A stretch of DNA of 64,000 bases from Nematopogon swammerdamellus (GCA_946902875.1 OX336345.1:12803395-12867394), one strand, 5' to 3'; shown: positions 41,820-53,302, counted from the stretch's first letter. Numbers and translations are program-made. Notes: a model not told the origin generated them from the sequence alone.

Positions 41820-41945
41820 AGTGGAAGAAATCACTTGCAGTGATAAGTCCGCCTTTGCGCACTCCTATATTTCTTGTTTCTTGTCGTGTACTTTTGTTCT
41901 TCTTTTTAATTGTGTGCCGTGTGCAATAAAGAGTTTCTGTCCTAT
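41820..41945 (+). mobile_element. LINE 3' end (family E)
   Basis: GATAAGTCCGCCTTTGCGCA, CTCCTATATTTCTTGTTTC and GTGTGCAATAAAGAGTTTC: the family E tail with its AATAAA signal, sense orientation. 5'-truncated, without coding sequence. Confidence 0.6.
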
Positions 41946-42089
41946 TCAACTTTATCGATGTTTTTGTGGTTTACGAACGTGTCAGAAATTTTCTTGCGGG
42001 AATGCATACATACACTACAACTAAAAGTTATACTATAAAATAATTTGCAGGCAATTTTTAATTTCCTCCAAGTTGCACACTACTACTAG

Positions 42090-42266
42090 ATTGAATGAAA
42101 CGTCCGTCGAAACGGCTATGTAAATAGTTCGTGTTTTCCGTCCAGCTCAGTGTAACCGACATGAAATGGAGGTAAGCACTGACATGGCACCTAGTTCACC
42201 CGGTGTTATGGGCTGACATCACGGATGTTGTAGGTGATGTAGCCAACCGAGTCAGTTGAAAAAAAG
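42090..42266 (+). mobile_element. SINE-B 3' half
   Basis: TTGAATGAAACGTCCGTCGA, AACGGCTATGTAAATAGTTC, CACTGACATGGCACCTAGTT, GGGCTGACATCACGGATG and AGCCAACCGAGTCAGTTG, then a short A-run. Head and central domain are absent. Directly followed by repeat C, as at 16203-16938 (read on minus). Confidence 0.8.
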
Positions 42267-42295
42267 CCACAGTTGCACTCCGGGAGTGCCGGCAG
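42267..42295 (-). repeat. Repeat C, first part
   Basis: CAGTTGCACTCCGGGAGTGC then CGGCAG; continues after a 1.44-kb insertion at 43737 (ATCCCGTGCCACTC). The uninterrupted version is at 16203-16397, inverted. Confidence 0.7.
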
Positions 42296-42410
42296 AAGTG
42301 AAAACTTTTTGTATTTCCGATAATAATTCTTAGGTGGTTATAAAAAAAACTAAACACCCTAAACAAATTTAAACACCGTAACATTGCTTAAAAAAAAACT
42401 AAAAAAATTT

Positions 42411-42471
42411 CGTGGGACTCGAACCCATGGTCAAAAAATACAACCCTACACGCTTAACACTGAGCTAACAA
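42411..42471 (-). other. tRNA-like sequence (decayed)
   Basis: On minus: TTAGCTCAGTGTTAAGCG (D arm/A box) and GACCATGGGTTCGAGTCCCA (T arm/B box GGTTCGAGTCC), 61 bp in all. The acceptor stem is not paired and an oligo-T follows. Likely a SINE head or tRNA pseudogene just upstream of the LINE remnant. Confidence 0.45.
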
Positions 42472-42505
42472 ATTACATAAACGACCAAACGAATATCGGC
42501 TTCTG

Positions 42506-43645
42506 TTGGTTCGCTCCGGCCGAACTTATAACCGTACGTATCGCCATCTAGTTGATATAATTCTTCCGGCCTACGGTGTCCCTACAAAACTGTGCACCTG
42601 GATCTCCAGCTTTTTGAGTGGCCGGTCGATATTTGTCACCCTAGATGGTGCCTGCTCGGCCGACTACTCAATCAATGCTGGTGTTCCACAAGGATCCGTG
42701 CTGTCGCCTACGCTGTTTTTATTGTTCATCAACGACATGCTCTCGCTCGGCGAAATACACTGTTACGCGGACGACAGCACGGTGCACGAAGGGTTCATCA
42801 AGGACTGGAAGGGTAGAGAGGCCTCAGCAGCAAACGCGGGACGCGAAACTGTTGCTCGGGTTGACCAGGTTCTCGAAAAAGTATCCTCTTGGGGGAAGAA
42901 GAACTTGGTCAACTTCAACGTAGCCAAGACGCAAGCTTGTGCCTTCTCTACTAAGGCTGATCCGTTTCCTCTCCAAGCCACTTTTCAGGGCAGCCAAGTC
43001 CCCAGCGATGGTAGTCTGGGCGTCCTGGGTATGGAGGTGTCCAGGGACGTTGGGTTTCGATCGTTCATAGAGTCCAAGGCGAAACTAGCGTCTCGAAAAT
43101 TAGGAGTCCTTTACCGCTGTCGGCGATTTTTCACGCCGGTCCAACTGCTTACACTCTACAAAGCACAAGTAAGACCGGTGATGGAATATTGCAGTCATCT
43201 TTGGGAGGGTTCCCCTGAGTACCTTCTTTCAGCCTTGGATTCTATTCAGCGACGAGCCATTCGCCTCATTGGTGACTCCGTACTCACAAAGGACCTTCAA
43301 CCTCTAAAGCACAGACGTATCGTTGGGTCATTGAGCCTGTTTTATCGGTACTACTATGGCCGCTGCTCTGACGAACTTGCTTCCCTTATCCCTCCTCCTC
43401 CTGTTCGCCTTCGCCAAACCCGCCATACTCTCGCGGAACACCCGTTTGTAGTCGACAGAAGAGTTCTTCGAACTGCACGATTCTCTAAATCTTTCTTGTG
43501 CCGCACTGCAAAGGTGTGGAACGGGCTCCCAGGAAATATCTTCCCCCACTCCTACAATCCACAGATCTTCAAATCGCGGGTTAATAGCCTTTCCCCAGCA
43601 ACATTAGTCCACCTCCAAGCCGGACTGGCACCTCCTCGGGGGTGA
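42506..43645 (+). CDS. LINE reverse transcriptase, C-terminal part (5'-truncated)
   Basis: Jockey/CR1-type non-LTR retrotransposon polymerase. Over 379 codons it shows VPQGSVLSP at residues 60-68, the catalytic YADD at 87-90, GVLGMEVSRDVGF and the long C-terminal domain (LKHRRIVGSLSLFYRYYYG, FLCRTAKVWNGLPGNIF). The endonuclease and the first RT blocks, including the first catalytic Asp (LDV-KAFD), are missing, so it cannot be active. The frame starts without ATG (TTG at 42506), which marks truncation and not a gene start. It is uninterrupted to the stop, so the insertion is young. Ends in the tail at 43646-43704. Confidence 0.93.
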   Translation: MVRSGRTYNRTYRHLVDIILPAYGVPTKLCTWISSFLSGRSIFVTLDGACSADYSINAGVPQGSVLSPTLFLLFINDMLSLGEIHCYADDSTVHEGFIKDWKGREASAANAGRETVARVDQVLEKVSSWGKKNLVNFNVAKTQACAFSTKADPFPLQATFQGSQVPSDGSLGVLGMEVSRDVGFRSFIESKAKLASRKLGVLYRCRRFFTPVQLLTLYKAQVRPVMEYCSHLWEGSPEYLLSALDSIQRRAIRLIGDSVLTKDLQPLKHRRIVGSLSLFYRYYYGRCSDELASLIPPPPVRLRQTRHTLAEHPFVVDRRVLRTARFSKSFLCRTAKVWNGLPGNIFPHSYNPQIFKSRVNSLSPATLVHLQAGLAPPRG

Positions 43646-43704
43646 AATTGGCTGCGCCTGAGGTTGCGACCTCGGTCAGAGCCACCCAGTTCGGTAGCAA
43701 TAAA
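43646..43704 (+). mobile_element. LINE 3' UTR shared with SINEs
   Basis: From the stop: AAATTGGCTGCGCCTGAGGT, CTCGGTCAGAGCCACCCAG, TTCGGTAGCAATAAAAAAAA. Together with the coding end (TGGCACCTCCTCGGGGGTGA) it parallels the tail of SINE-A (20238-20333) and, less closely, SINE-B. The tail is probably the recognition site for the LINE's own reverse transcriptase. Confidence 0.8.
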
Positions 43705-43736
43705 AAAAAAAAAAATTATAAAAATTATTTGAATTG

Positions 43737-43903
43737 ATCCCGTGCCACTCGTAACTTAACCCTTAATGCAATGACTTAAGGTTACATTTTAAATAATAAA
43801 AATAAATCTGACGCCTTTCGAGATCTGACGCGAGTTTAACATTTTTTACCCACTTAAAAAAGTGCCAAGCGCCGCTAAAAAAGTTTTCACTTCAAAAATG
43901 TCG
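43737..43903 (-). repeat. Repeat C, second part
   Basis: ATCCCGTGCCACTCGTAACT, TTAACCCTTAATGCAATGAC, TTAAGGTTACATTTT, AAAAAGTGCCAAGCGCCGCT and GTTTTCACTTCAAAAATG: the reverse complement of 16203-16368. Its separation from 42267-42295 dates the LINE insertion after repeat C. Confidence 0.8.
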
Positions 43904-45582
43904 TCCGCGGCTATTACCCAAATGTTATGTTCCAGCAACAAAGAATACCCATGTATTTAGACGTTATTACACAACACAGTACAATTACCGACTACTTAGT
44001 ACATTGTTGTTTCTCGTCGTCCCAGCGGTCACGCGGTGCGATAGCCTTCGTTCGGTGTGGCCGCAAAGCGATTATTCCAATAATAATAACGCAGATCAGT
44101 GCTCGGATTGTCTCTGGTATCTCAATGCCGTGGGAACTGATCCTCCCCCCACACCCTCCGGCTCCCGCGTCTAAGCCTCCACGCTCTCTGTGGTCTATTG
44201 TACTCGGACACGACTGACTATTGGTCGGATCTATAGAGACTCTGCGTTTTACTCACAACCCAATACCTGTAATTAAGAACAGACTTATCGTTTGATTCTT
44301 TGTAAATTATCGATACTACTAACGCAAATAGTCGAGTAAATATTCCATTCAACCATATCAACTTCAAGGCAATTGCAACTTTTTGAAGTCCGTGTAATAT
44401 TCTTAACGACAAATCCAATCAAATAAAATAATTTTATTTACACACATTAGAATACTATTTTAACAACCAGTGCTAAATTATAGCTAGCGGTATCGTCAGT
44501 TTAACATTTTACATTTCACTAATTAATTAAATTTCCATTACACATTAACTTTTATAATTCAAAATAATATGTTATGTTATAATATTTAAAAAATTTAAAA
44601 TCATAAAACGTTTTTTCGTGTAGCCACTTATTTAATTTTGAATTAAAAATTCGTATATTTGTATATCTTACTCGAAATTCTTTCGGTAATTTATTATTTT
44701 TATATATTAATGCTAAATATGACACGTTTTACACTTCGACATTTGGCAAGTTCTAGTGAATTATTCATTTTAAAATTGGAATTTCGTGCATGATGTCCAC
44801 CACTGTATGTAGTCGCCACTATAACTTTTTTGAATAATAACTACGTAATGAACAGCCTAGATTAGGCAAAGGCTTCATCTTAAAATATATCAGCAGTAGC
44901 TTTCTCTAAATCTTCTAGCATGTAATAAGCAATTAATAAGTTTGTATTTTTTTTATCCGAGCATCGGAGCATGATATTTGAAAGCTCTAGCTAGAATATA
45001 GATAGAGACGTATAAAATGACAGTGCACATTATTTTATAATGTGGAACGATGTAGCATTGATCGAGCGCATACAGTGGCGCATACTTCGACGTATTGTGC
45101 GCAAAAGACACGTCCGTACATGGAACAATTCCGCCCCTAATCCTGAACAGCCTACAGGTGATGAGGAGACTGAAAAATGTATCAATAAATAGCAACCGCA
45201 AGCAATAGATACAGGCGGCAGAGTTGTATCAGGCAGGATCGTGGCACGCGGAGATTCGATGTCTCTGACTATCTCATTGGGAAACAGGCGTTACGTTATT
45301 TATAATGTAAATAGAAATATGAAATTAAAACATTTAATTTTTTTATGTGTGTGTGTATGTTTTGACGTGAATACGTCTTTAAATTTGCTTCCATAGTGGG
45401 ATCCAATCCAATAAACTAATGATAACAAAATCGGGGGATACGGTTTGTTGTTGTAGCTTCATATCTATCATCTACATCCAAAATTTAATTACACCACTCG
45501 ATAGGTAAAGGATCAAAGAATACGTACACGTATTCACGTAAAACACACGGCCGTGTCCACGACACAGCCACACCACGATTTG
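43904..45582. other. No gene recognised
   Basis: Mostly AT-rich unique DNA; a 96-codon frame at 43927-44217 has no domain. Nothing recognised. Confidence 0.4.
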
Positions 45583-45658
45583 TTTTTTATGAAAACTGAC
45601 ACGGCTGGCTTCATCACTTACAACATCCATGATGTCACCCCATAACACCGAATGAACT
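45583..45658 (-). repeat. SINE-B tail remnant, antisense
   Basis: ATGAAAACTGACACGGCTGG, CTTACAACATCCATGATG, TCACCCCATAACACCG and AATGAACTAA follow the minus-strand tail order. 5'-truncated; abuts the family H repeat. Confidence 0.75.
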
Positions 45659-45659
45659 A

Positions 45660-45965
45660 ACAACCCCCGACCCCTTAAACAGTAAAAAAATTGTTATGTT
45701 TAGTTAGGTACTTAAAGGAGTCGGGGGTTAAAATATAAAACTCAGAGCTGCGTGGGTATTTACTTAACCGTCCCCCGACTCCTTTAATTAACTAAACGGA
45801 ACTTATTTTTAACGTTTTAAGGGGCGTGGTTTCAAAATAACACATATTCTTTAAATATTTCAACCGGCTACCTATTACGGTTCAAGAGATACAGCAGTAC
45901 GACAGACAGACAGACAGACGGCGTTGGCTTAGTAATAGGCTTCCGTATGGATACGGAACCCTAAA
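45660..45965. repeat. Family H repeat with hairpin (copy 3)
   Basis: ACTTAAAGGAGTCGGGGGTT at 45710 pairs with ACCGTCCCCCGACTCCTTTA at 45767-45786; the loop keeps CAGAGCTGCGTGGGTATTTA. The outer arms (ACCCCCGACCCCTTAAAC against TTTTAAGGGGCGTGG) also pair loosely. Continues through GACAGACAGACAGACGGCG to GGCTTCCGTATGGATACGGA and ACCCT. Confidence 0.7.
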
Positions 45966-46049
45966 AGCCAATTGTTATCCTTGTTTGATGTCAAGATGTT
46001 TCCAACATAATATAATAATGTTGTCTGGTGATTATGGTCCGTGCGCTAG

Positions 46050-46210
46050 GGCGGACTTGACGCTGCTGGTGATGTCGGGAAGTGGTCGGCGCGGCTCGGA
46101 AGTGTCGCGCGACCGCGCGCACGTTCCGCCGAGCGTGACGTCACATCCGCCCGGTCGCTTGGTCGCATGGTCGCGGCGCGGTGCTCGCGTCCCGTCGTCG
46201 TCTATAGCGC
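46050..46210. other. GC/CpG-rich island
   Basis: GCGCGGCTCGGAAGTGTCGC, GCGCGCACGTTCCGCCGAGC and GTGACGTCACATCCGCCCGG (contains the CRE palindrome TGACGTCA at 46136-46143). CACGTTCC and the CRE make a regulatory role plausible. The 77-codon frame has no homologue. Confidence 0.4.
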
Positions 46211-46349
46211 TGCATTAAATTCGCATCAAAAAGACGCTGCCCTTTCCGTTCGACGGTAATTCACGGTGCTCGCGCAGGCGAAATTTCAGATTCCACTTCA
46301 ACGATGAAACGATGCCACATGTTGCGCTATCCATAAAAAAAACCTTTAG

Positions 46350-46660
46350 GTGACACTTTTAAAATTTTCGTGCATACCTGCTGCACCTGCTGCTTCACTG
46401 TTCGGGGTCGGTGTAAAACTGTAGGTTCCTTCCCTTGCCACTTAATATAGGTGTTCGGTTCAATTGGCAGCCGACTGAACTGGTACCACCCTACTGGACG
46501 AAAGATGGCCGCACATCAGCCTCGGCTATGTTCTCCTCTAGTCCCGTTGTAGCAAGCAATCCAAAGGGAACTCTCCGGTGTGTGTGACACCTTCACGGAG
46601 GTGATACCGGCTGGTGGGAGTGTGTGCTCCGCAGGTCCGTCCGACTCGGCCACCCAAGAC
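46350..46660 (+). mobile_element. SINE-A, 5'-truncated
   Basis: Starts within the head extension (AATTTTCGTGCATACCTGCT) and lacks A/B boxes. Keeps GGTCGGTGTAAAACTGTAGG, the central domain (TTCCTTCCCTTGCC .. CTGGTACCACCCTACTGGAC), GATGGCCGCACATCAGCCTC, and the tail (ACGGAGGTGATACCGGCTGG .. GACTCGGCCACCCAAGAC) without A-run. Confidence 0.85.
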
Positions 46661-48885
46661 GAGAATTATTCCATCTCTATCCTTCATTACAAAATGCAAC
46701 ATCTGCCGTCTGTATGATTGTACATACGTTTGTAACTCGAGAACTGCTCAACCGATTTATATACGGTTTATTACGGTTACATTAAGACCTAAGCGTCAGT
46801 GCCGCAGAAAAATATTTTTTTTCCTTCTCTCAGAAGTTAGGACCAAAGAAAAACACACGAAAGAAAAATGGAACCGCTTACACTCGCAGAATTTGCACCG
46901 TGCTTGCTCACCTTGCATGGAGTCTAACTACGGAGATTAGATATTTGAAATTGGGGGTCAATGTCAAGGCACTTTCCTCTGTATATGCTATACATGGACC
47001 CTTAACATGGATTTTAATAAATCAGTATTAATTAACCTTAAGTGAACCAACATAACCAAATAAATCTTTCCCTAGTCTGCTGGTTACGGAAAGGGTCTGA
47101 AATTAATGTTGGGATACTTCCCAGGTACTCTCGTCTACAAATGTTCAAACCTCGGTGAAGCGGAAGATCTGTCTCTACCATAAACGAAATAGAACATTCT
47201 CCGCACCGCAATAACTTTACTGTATCCGATGCGGATTTTCATCTAATTTGCTCGGAGCCGTCACCGCTGCTGATTAGCGATTCTGTGCAAGCGAGAGTTA
47301 TCACGAGTTAATTCCGAGTGTCGTCGCCGCTCGCCCATACGAGACGTCGTATCTTTCCATTACGACCCAGACGTGACTGGAGGAAGTATATACTTATTGG
47401 CGGATCGGAAAAGTCTTTACGCTGTTAACGTCGACCCGGCGGCGTTAATTACATCACACACAAGGAAGAATTAACAATTAACGGTTAACCTTGAGATTGA
47501 CAGCACATGATCATGATTCTTCATTTTACATTATTCTGCTCAAAATGAGAAAATAACGCTTTCGTAGGCACTTGGCTACAAGCTGGACACCCAACTGCCG
47601 TTAAATTATACTGTTCCTGACTTTCATCCTCGAATTTAGTGCACTAAATCAAGCTCAAAGAGCGAAGATTTCGGTTGCCATGTCTCATTTTTAATCTTCT
47701 AAGATTTGGAGGATTTTTTCCATTCAGTCAGAAAGTCAGCCACTGCAACAACATAAAACAGGTTGACAGCCTAGAACGACAAACAATTTGATTAAAAATA
47801 TAACTGGTATGACTGCAGTGTTTAGTTGAAGGTTATTTTAAAAATAAATAGGTACCACGATAAAAAAACATGGAAACAAATATTATGGAATGAATCCGGG
47901 ATGAAATTCCAACGGGAAATATTCACAGTTATGACGGCATATCTGATCTAGTGAGGGCGGGCGCGCGCGACTCGATCTCGGTGCGGCGGACACGGCGGCG
48001 CGGCGGCGCGGCGGAGCGGCGCGGCGGCGGGACGAGTAGTCGCCAGTCGCCACTAAACGCGGATTTGATGACATTAATATGTCACTAGATTATTATTGCC
48101 TACATCGAGAACGCGATGTAGTATTTTCGACTTCATAGATGAAATTACTGCGTAGGACGGCAAACAATTTGAATGAAAACGTAACTGGTATATGAATATG
48201 ACTCTTTAGTGTTTAGTTGAAGGCCATTTTAAAAATAGTTATACCCCGATAATTATTGCATTCTAATTCGCGTTGAAGATATGTTTTCGTGGACTCTGTG
48301 AGTTTAATGGACAATGGAGGACAATGAGGCCAAATTTCAACGACGTAGGCATGATTATACAATATTAGTAAAAAATAAAAAAGTTTCTGCCTTTAATTCA
48401 TGACATGACAACACGTGATAATGGCAATCACATGTATGTTCGTTCATTCCTTTAATATCTCATCTAATGATGGCTCAAATCATGTACCTATATCAGCTAA
48501 TTGATTAACACAATTTCGATAAATTGACACTTGCTCCTCGAATTTGTATTACCTATTAGTTCATGTAGTGTTATGAGCTCGCGGTGACTGTTTCGGGCTA
48601 CGAGATATTTCCACCGGGCGAGCACCGTTAAAATGTTGATTTACTTTCATGCACATCATGTGATCTAACCCGAAATGCGTAACGTCGCGACTCGCGTCTC
48701 TCGTGTCTCAACTTCGTTATTTTCGCTTGAATCCAATGCTGAAATATTGTACTGAAACAATTTTGTCTTGTCGTAACCGGTTACGTTTCTGCTTTGTGGT
48801 AGATCTTTTAAGGCAGTTTGTGGATAGAACGCAGTTGACAGTTACTGACAAATATAAAAGTAATATCTCCATTCGGACTCCAAAA
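46661..48885. other. No gene; one GC island
   Basis: 46690-46765 has a faint family K match (ACTCGAGAACTGCTCAACCG). 47945-48055 is a GC island (GGCGGCGCGGCGGCGCGGCG, GGAGCGGCGCGGCGGCGGG). The remainder, including balanced unique DNA at 47200-47460, shows no gene or repeat. Confidence 0.4.
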
Positions 48886-49130
48886 AAGCCGTCAAGTGCG
48901 AGTCCAACTCGCTTGGAGAGGGTTCCGTACCATTTCGTTTTCCGTGAGAACTTTAAGACTTAGGATTTTCCTTTTATTTTCCTGTAAACTATAAGAGAGA
49001 CCCTATATTTTCTATTTTTTTCAAAAAATTAGACTGAGTCAACTACTCAGTCTAAGACAGACGAACAGACAGAAATACACAAAAGAGTGATCCTTTAAGG
49101 GTTCAGTTTTTTCGTCTTTTTAAGTAAGGA
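48886..49130 (+). repeat. 'GCCAAGTGCGAG' interspersed repeat, long copy
   Basis: AAAAAAGCCGTCAAGTGCGA, GTCCAACTCGCTTGGAGAGG, GTTCCGTACCATTTCG and TTCCGTGAGAACTTTAAG match 15149-15265. A perfect hairpin TTAGACTGAGT / ACTCAGTCTAA sits at 49028-49054, then GACAGACGAACAGACAG and AAGGGTTC..TTTTTCGTC end the element. Confidence 0.7.
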
Positions 49131-51594
49131 ACTCCAAAAACATGTAGTTATGCATCACTTAGTATATAGCCTACAGCTAGCGGCACTGGAATCACCGAAC
49201 AAACGGGATTGTCCGTCACAATAAGATGTGACATTTCATTTGAAAAAAAAAAACACAAATGTCTAAATCATAATGCTTAGGAGATAAGGGTCACCGCCTA
49301 CATACACAGAAATACAATACAATACGAAGATGTTTGACATTTTATCTAGACATGGAAGTTACTAGCTTTATTTTTCTGTTGAAGTAGAAATACTGCGTGT
49401 ATAGTATGTCAAGGCATGAAAAGAGTTCCCCCAACAAGTCGTAGTCGCGTCGCAGTGTGTAGGGAGGAATGGAATACTCCGGCAGTCGAGGGAACTTCTC
49501 ATTAGGCTGCATAAATATGCAATAAGCAGTCCTAGCTCGTTAGCGGGATGCTTCTAGCACAATTATAATAAATGTCGTATACTCGTCGTCTCGTGCTGAA
49601 GCAATTTGCGAGCGCGCGAGCGAAATAATCTATTTAGGTGCGGCTATCCTGACGCATGATCAAAAGGCACGGGCAAATTCTGTTGCAATAGATGACAGGA
49701 CTTCGAATTTAGGAATTCGTCTAGGTTTTGTCATTCATTCTATACACAATTCCTGAACTAGAGTCCCACTCATCAAATTAACTGGAGGAGAACTTCCATC
49801 GCAAAGTTTGCGAAGTTTGCAAAAATAATCATGAAAGCTTGCAATTTTTTATTTACCTGGAAATACCACAATACCATCGACAGTATTTAAAAAGTGAGCT
49901 ACTCAACTTTGGTTGGTCCAAAAGGTAAAGTTCTCCGAGCGTGCCTCCGTTGAAGCGTAAAAGTGTTTCTAGATCGTAAATTGCGCACTCATTGAGGCGT
50001 GACAGTGGACACCGCCGTTATTTTTAAAGAGAAAATGCTGTAAATTAGCTCAACTTGCCAACGCTAGAACTTCCACAGTTTTATGTCTTATGCGCACTCG
50101 TATTTGCTGGAAATATTTCACGTATTCCGCAAAGATAGAAAGCAACTGCCTCGAGCTAGCCTTCATTTTATGAGTGACCTACTTGTTCATGAGTATAATG
50201 TGAAGTTTTGCACTACAATTCGATCAGAAATGAGGTAAACTTGTTTGAGAAAACTTTAGATACTTCCTTGTTTATTATGTAGATATCACGAGTGACTCTA
50301 AACTCGTCTGCAAAGTGGACCTACCGAAATACAATGAGCTCAGTCCTTATTGGTGACCAAGAACTTCTCCATCCTATCGTTGCTCATGACTAGCTGTCCT
50401 CGCGGATCCGCTCGCATTTTCTGCGACTTCGATGACTCCCAACCCTACTCTTCCGTTCTCGACTTCTAGTTAACACAGATAAATAAACAGATTTTGCGTT
50501 TTATAATAACAGATAATATGTCTGTCAAATACTTCAAACCCTTTCGCGTACTGAAAACTTCCATGCCGTGACGCATGCCCTCTCTTTGCGCGGTTCCCGT
50601 GTTCTCAATGCCATATTATATCTCGATCGGCTCGTACGTTAGGAGTGCGCGAGTCGAAGCGACCTCGTACGGGACAAACCTCAAAACGCGACGAGACTCC
50701 TTCACCCTGAGCTATTCGGATAAAGTCGCTACTCTGCATTTTCATATTCTTCATTAGGCCTTCCTTCAATGCGGTGAGCATAATTTAAGTTTGATCCAAC
50801 TTGACTAGTAGGTCCAATGCATGGATGAATCCATGGTCCAATGTATGTAGCTCTGATCTAATACAAATCCAAAGAGGATATATAAACACTACGAGTGCTA
50901 ATCCAAATGTCTGGAATGGAGCAGCTGTTTATCAATATGCCTCATTTTTTTTAAACCTTGAAATGCACAAACTCCGAAGAGTGTTAAACCCCCGACTAAA
51001 TCTAAAACGCAAGAAAAGTGACAGTAACAGGTGATTCGGTGATAAAATCAAATTATATATGAACACTTTCAATATGATATAAGTGAGGTTTTATAGTATA
51101 TTTCGAGATATTTATTTTTAGTGAGCTATTTTAAGTGATACGAATAATAAATTAATTATCAAATACTCGAAACATGTTTCTTATGCAGTTATACTGAACC
51201 ACTACTTAACTTTGACGCTGTGAAATTAGTTTAAAAGTGCCGTAGTATTTTAGGTCTAAGCAGGTAAGCAGTTGACCGCTCATAACTTCGTACCACGTGT
51301 AAGGAACACGATCATTGGTATAACTCGTAGTCATTTGCAGTGAGTTGGGGTTGATGAATAATGAACCAGCTATACATTTGTACCTTTTCTTCGTTCAGTA
51401 TTAGTTAGTATTAGTTTCGGTAGTACGCAGGCAGTCGGAAAGACTAATCTTGGGTCACTAGTAGAAGAAGAGATGAACGGGAGCGGAGTGGTGAGTGAGA
51501 TCACGCGGACATATTAAAACCAGAGAGGACTGCTCACACGCCGCCACTGCACGCCCCGGGATCGGATGATGCACACCGAGGAAAATTACTCATC
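49131..51594. other. No gene recognised
   Basis: Unique DNA of varied composition. Short frames at 50575-50757 and 50801-51034 are open but carry no domain. No repeats recognised. Confidence 0.4.
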
Positions 51595-51852
51595 CTAATA
51601 AATAAACCGGTAAAATCTGTAATGTAATGACCGTCGTAATATGCGCCGCCCCGTCGCCATTCTATGTTCGTTTATAAGTCGAGAACTACTCAATCGATTC
51701 ACGTGGAGTGATGAGCGATTCACGATCCCACTGACGTATAATTTTTTTAAATTTTGCACATCTAATCCACACGTCACGCTTCCAATAAAAAAAAACCTAA
51801 GGATGATTATAGGATATTTTTCCGCGAAGTGAAGGTGCGGGAACATCTAGTT
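51595..51852 (+). repeat. Family K (Helitron-like) element with CTAGT end
   Basis: CGCCGCCCCGTCGCCATTCT, ATAAGTCGAGAACTACTCAA, TCGATTCACGTGGAG, CCTAAGGATGATTATAGG, then TTTCCGCGAAGTGAAGGTG and GCGGGAACATCTAGT. The CTAG followed by T matches the 3' end of Helitrons inserted at A/T (established for the superfamily). No Rep/helicase; non-autonomous if correct. Confidence 0.5.
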
Positions 51853-52079
51853 ACTAAAATATAAGAAAGTCGCTCAAGCCCTGCTAGACAGTGTGAACAA
51901 AATTATTCTGAAAAAAGTAACGAAAATATACAATTCGTTCTGCACTTCACATTTCTACAGTAATTTTTATGCGGTTCTATGATGAGTTTATGGATACAAT
52001 ATTAAATTGTAGCAATATTAAATTACCTTTGCCGATGTTTGCTGAGGTTTGTTGGGGTTTTACATGGAAATTTGTGCAA
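51853..52079. other. No gene recognised
   Basis: AT-rich unique DNA. Confidence 0.4.
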
Positions 52080-52312
52080 GGCAATATTTGCAGCTCCTAG
52101 ACTAAAGTCCAAAAATGTTAAATTTCGGAAACTCCCTTTGATTACAAGATTGCGAAGTTCAGCTGTAGCTACGAAACGGCTGTGTCCACGGCCGTCAGTG
52201 TAAGATACGGTTACTCCAACGGTCGTCGTCTCTTCGACTGACGTGCCCAGCCCACTGCCCTTGAGCTTAGCCACCCGCTGCATATGAATCAAGACCTCCA
52301 ACACCAGATCTC
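52080..52312 (-). pseudogene. RTE-type LINE, C-terminal region, frameshifted
   Basis: On minus, ..HMQRVAKLKG then, after a one-base frame change, QWAGHVSRRDDDRWSNRIL and a stop. This is the 'KLKWQWAGHV-RR-D-RW' block that precedes the GRPP..YVQQWT end of RTE polymerases in Lepidoptera. Only this block survives; it complements the C-termini found at 1885, 2655 and 27140. Confidence 0.6.
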
Positions 52313-52763
52313 TCGCCTCAAGCCTTACACCTCAGCAGGTCATGCATCAGACTTCTAGTATCATTAGAAGGCTGGTGCATAGCGGCATGTGGCGGATCTT
52401 CGAGATAAGATCTTCTGCCACGATACGTAGGTAAGGAATGTATGTTGGACGGAAGAGTCGCGTCCACTATATCGCTGGGATTAGTTGTTATGTCATTGTG
52501 CGCGTGCGTGTGTGCGGTGTAACTAGGTACCTATTACGTGACCACACATTCCTGGACGTAGCTATATGATACGTGGTAGGTGATTTTATAATATCCACCG
52601 TTGTATCGTAGTCTTCGCCAAGATTGAGATAAAATGCTATCGCGTTTCATCGAATATTGTAAAATTTGTGATACGTGTGTACTCAATGTTAGTTCTTGAA
52701 ACAATATTATTAATAAGCAATAGCACGTATGTAATAAAACGAACGACCTATAACGGCTGCATG

Positions 52764-53302
52764 TAGGGTTGCCAACCCTCCCGGAATTCCGGGATTCTTC
52801 CGGATTCACATGTATAATTTTGATAATCTCCCGGCTCCCGGAACGATAGTAAGAACTCCCGGAAATAATAGCTTCATTGTTCTGTTGACATTATCCACCT
52901 ATACATTTAGCCAAGAACACCTATTCAACGTTCTTGCATTTAGCACTCCATATTGAATAATTATTATGAGACATTAAACAGAACTGTTTTGATGTTAAAA
53001 ACGTATGTTCAATAGGGACTGGCGATTTTTTTTATTGAAAAACATTAATAAACACTTCGTCTGCCTCAGATTTTGTATAAGTTGTATAATTTCTTCATAA
53101 TAACATTAAATGTTTGAAAAACGGGCATTGTTAGAAAGAGAGGGAAATAGCTGCCGAGCATAAGGTCGGTGAGGTCTTAAGGAACTTATGATAGCACGAG
53201 TTCGAGCCGCCAAAATATGTTGGATCTACTTAGTTTTCCTGTATTTTTTCAAAGCAAATTTCCAGTCTCCCGGATTACCGACACGAAGAGTTGGCAACCC
53301 TA
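52764..53302. mobile_element. hAT-type MITE with 8-bp target duplication
   Basis: 539 bp, ends TAGGGTTGCCAAC and GTTGGCAACCCTA (13-bp perfect inverted repeat), flanked by GCTGCATG at 52756-52763 and 53303-53310. Subterminal TCCCGG motifs (TCTCCCGGCTCCCGG near the left, AGTCTCCCGGATTACC near the right) recur, as hAT transposases use subterminal sites. No coding frame. The 8-bp duplication is diagnostic for hAT or P-type elements; the TIR favours hAT. Confidence 0.92.

Noticed and set aside
52023..52304. 93-codon minus frame as a gene
   Set aside because: The frame reads through an RTE-type LINE remnant; the real homology (QWAGHVSRRDDDRW) is in another frame.
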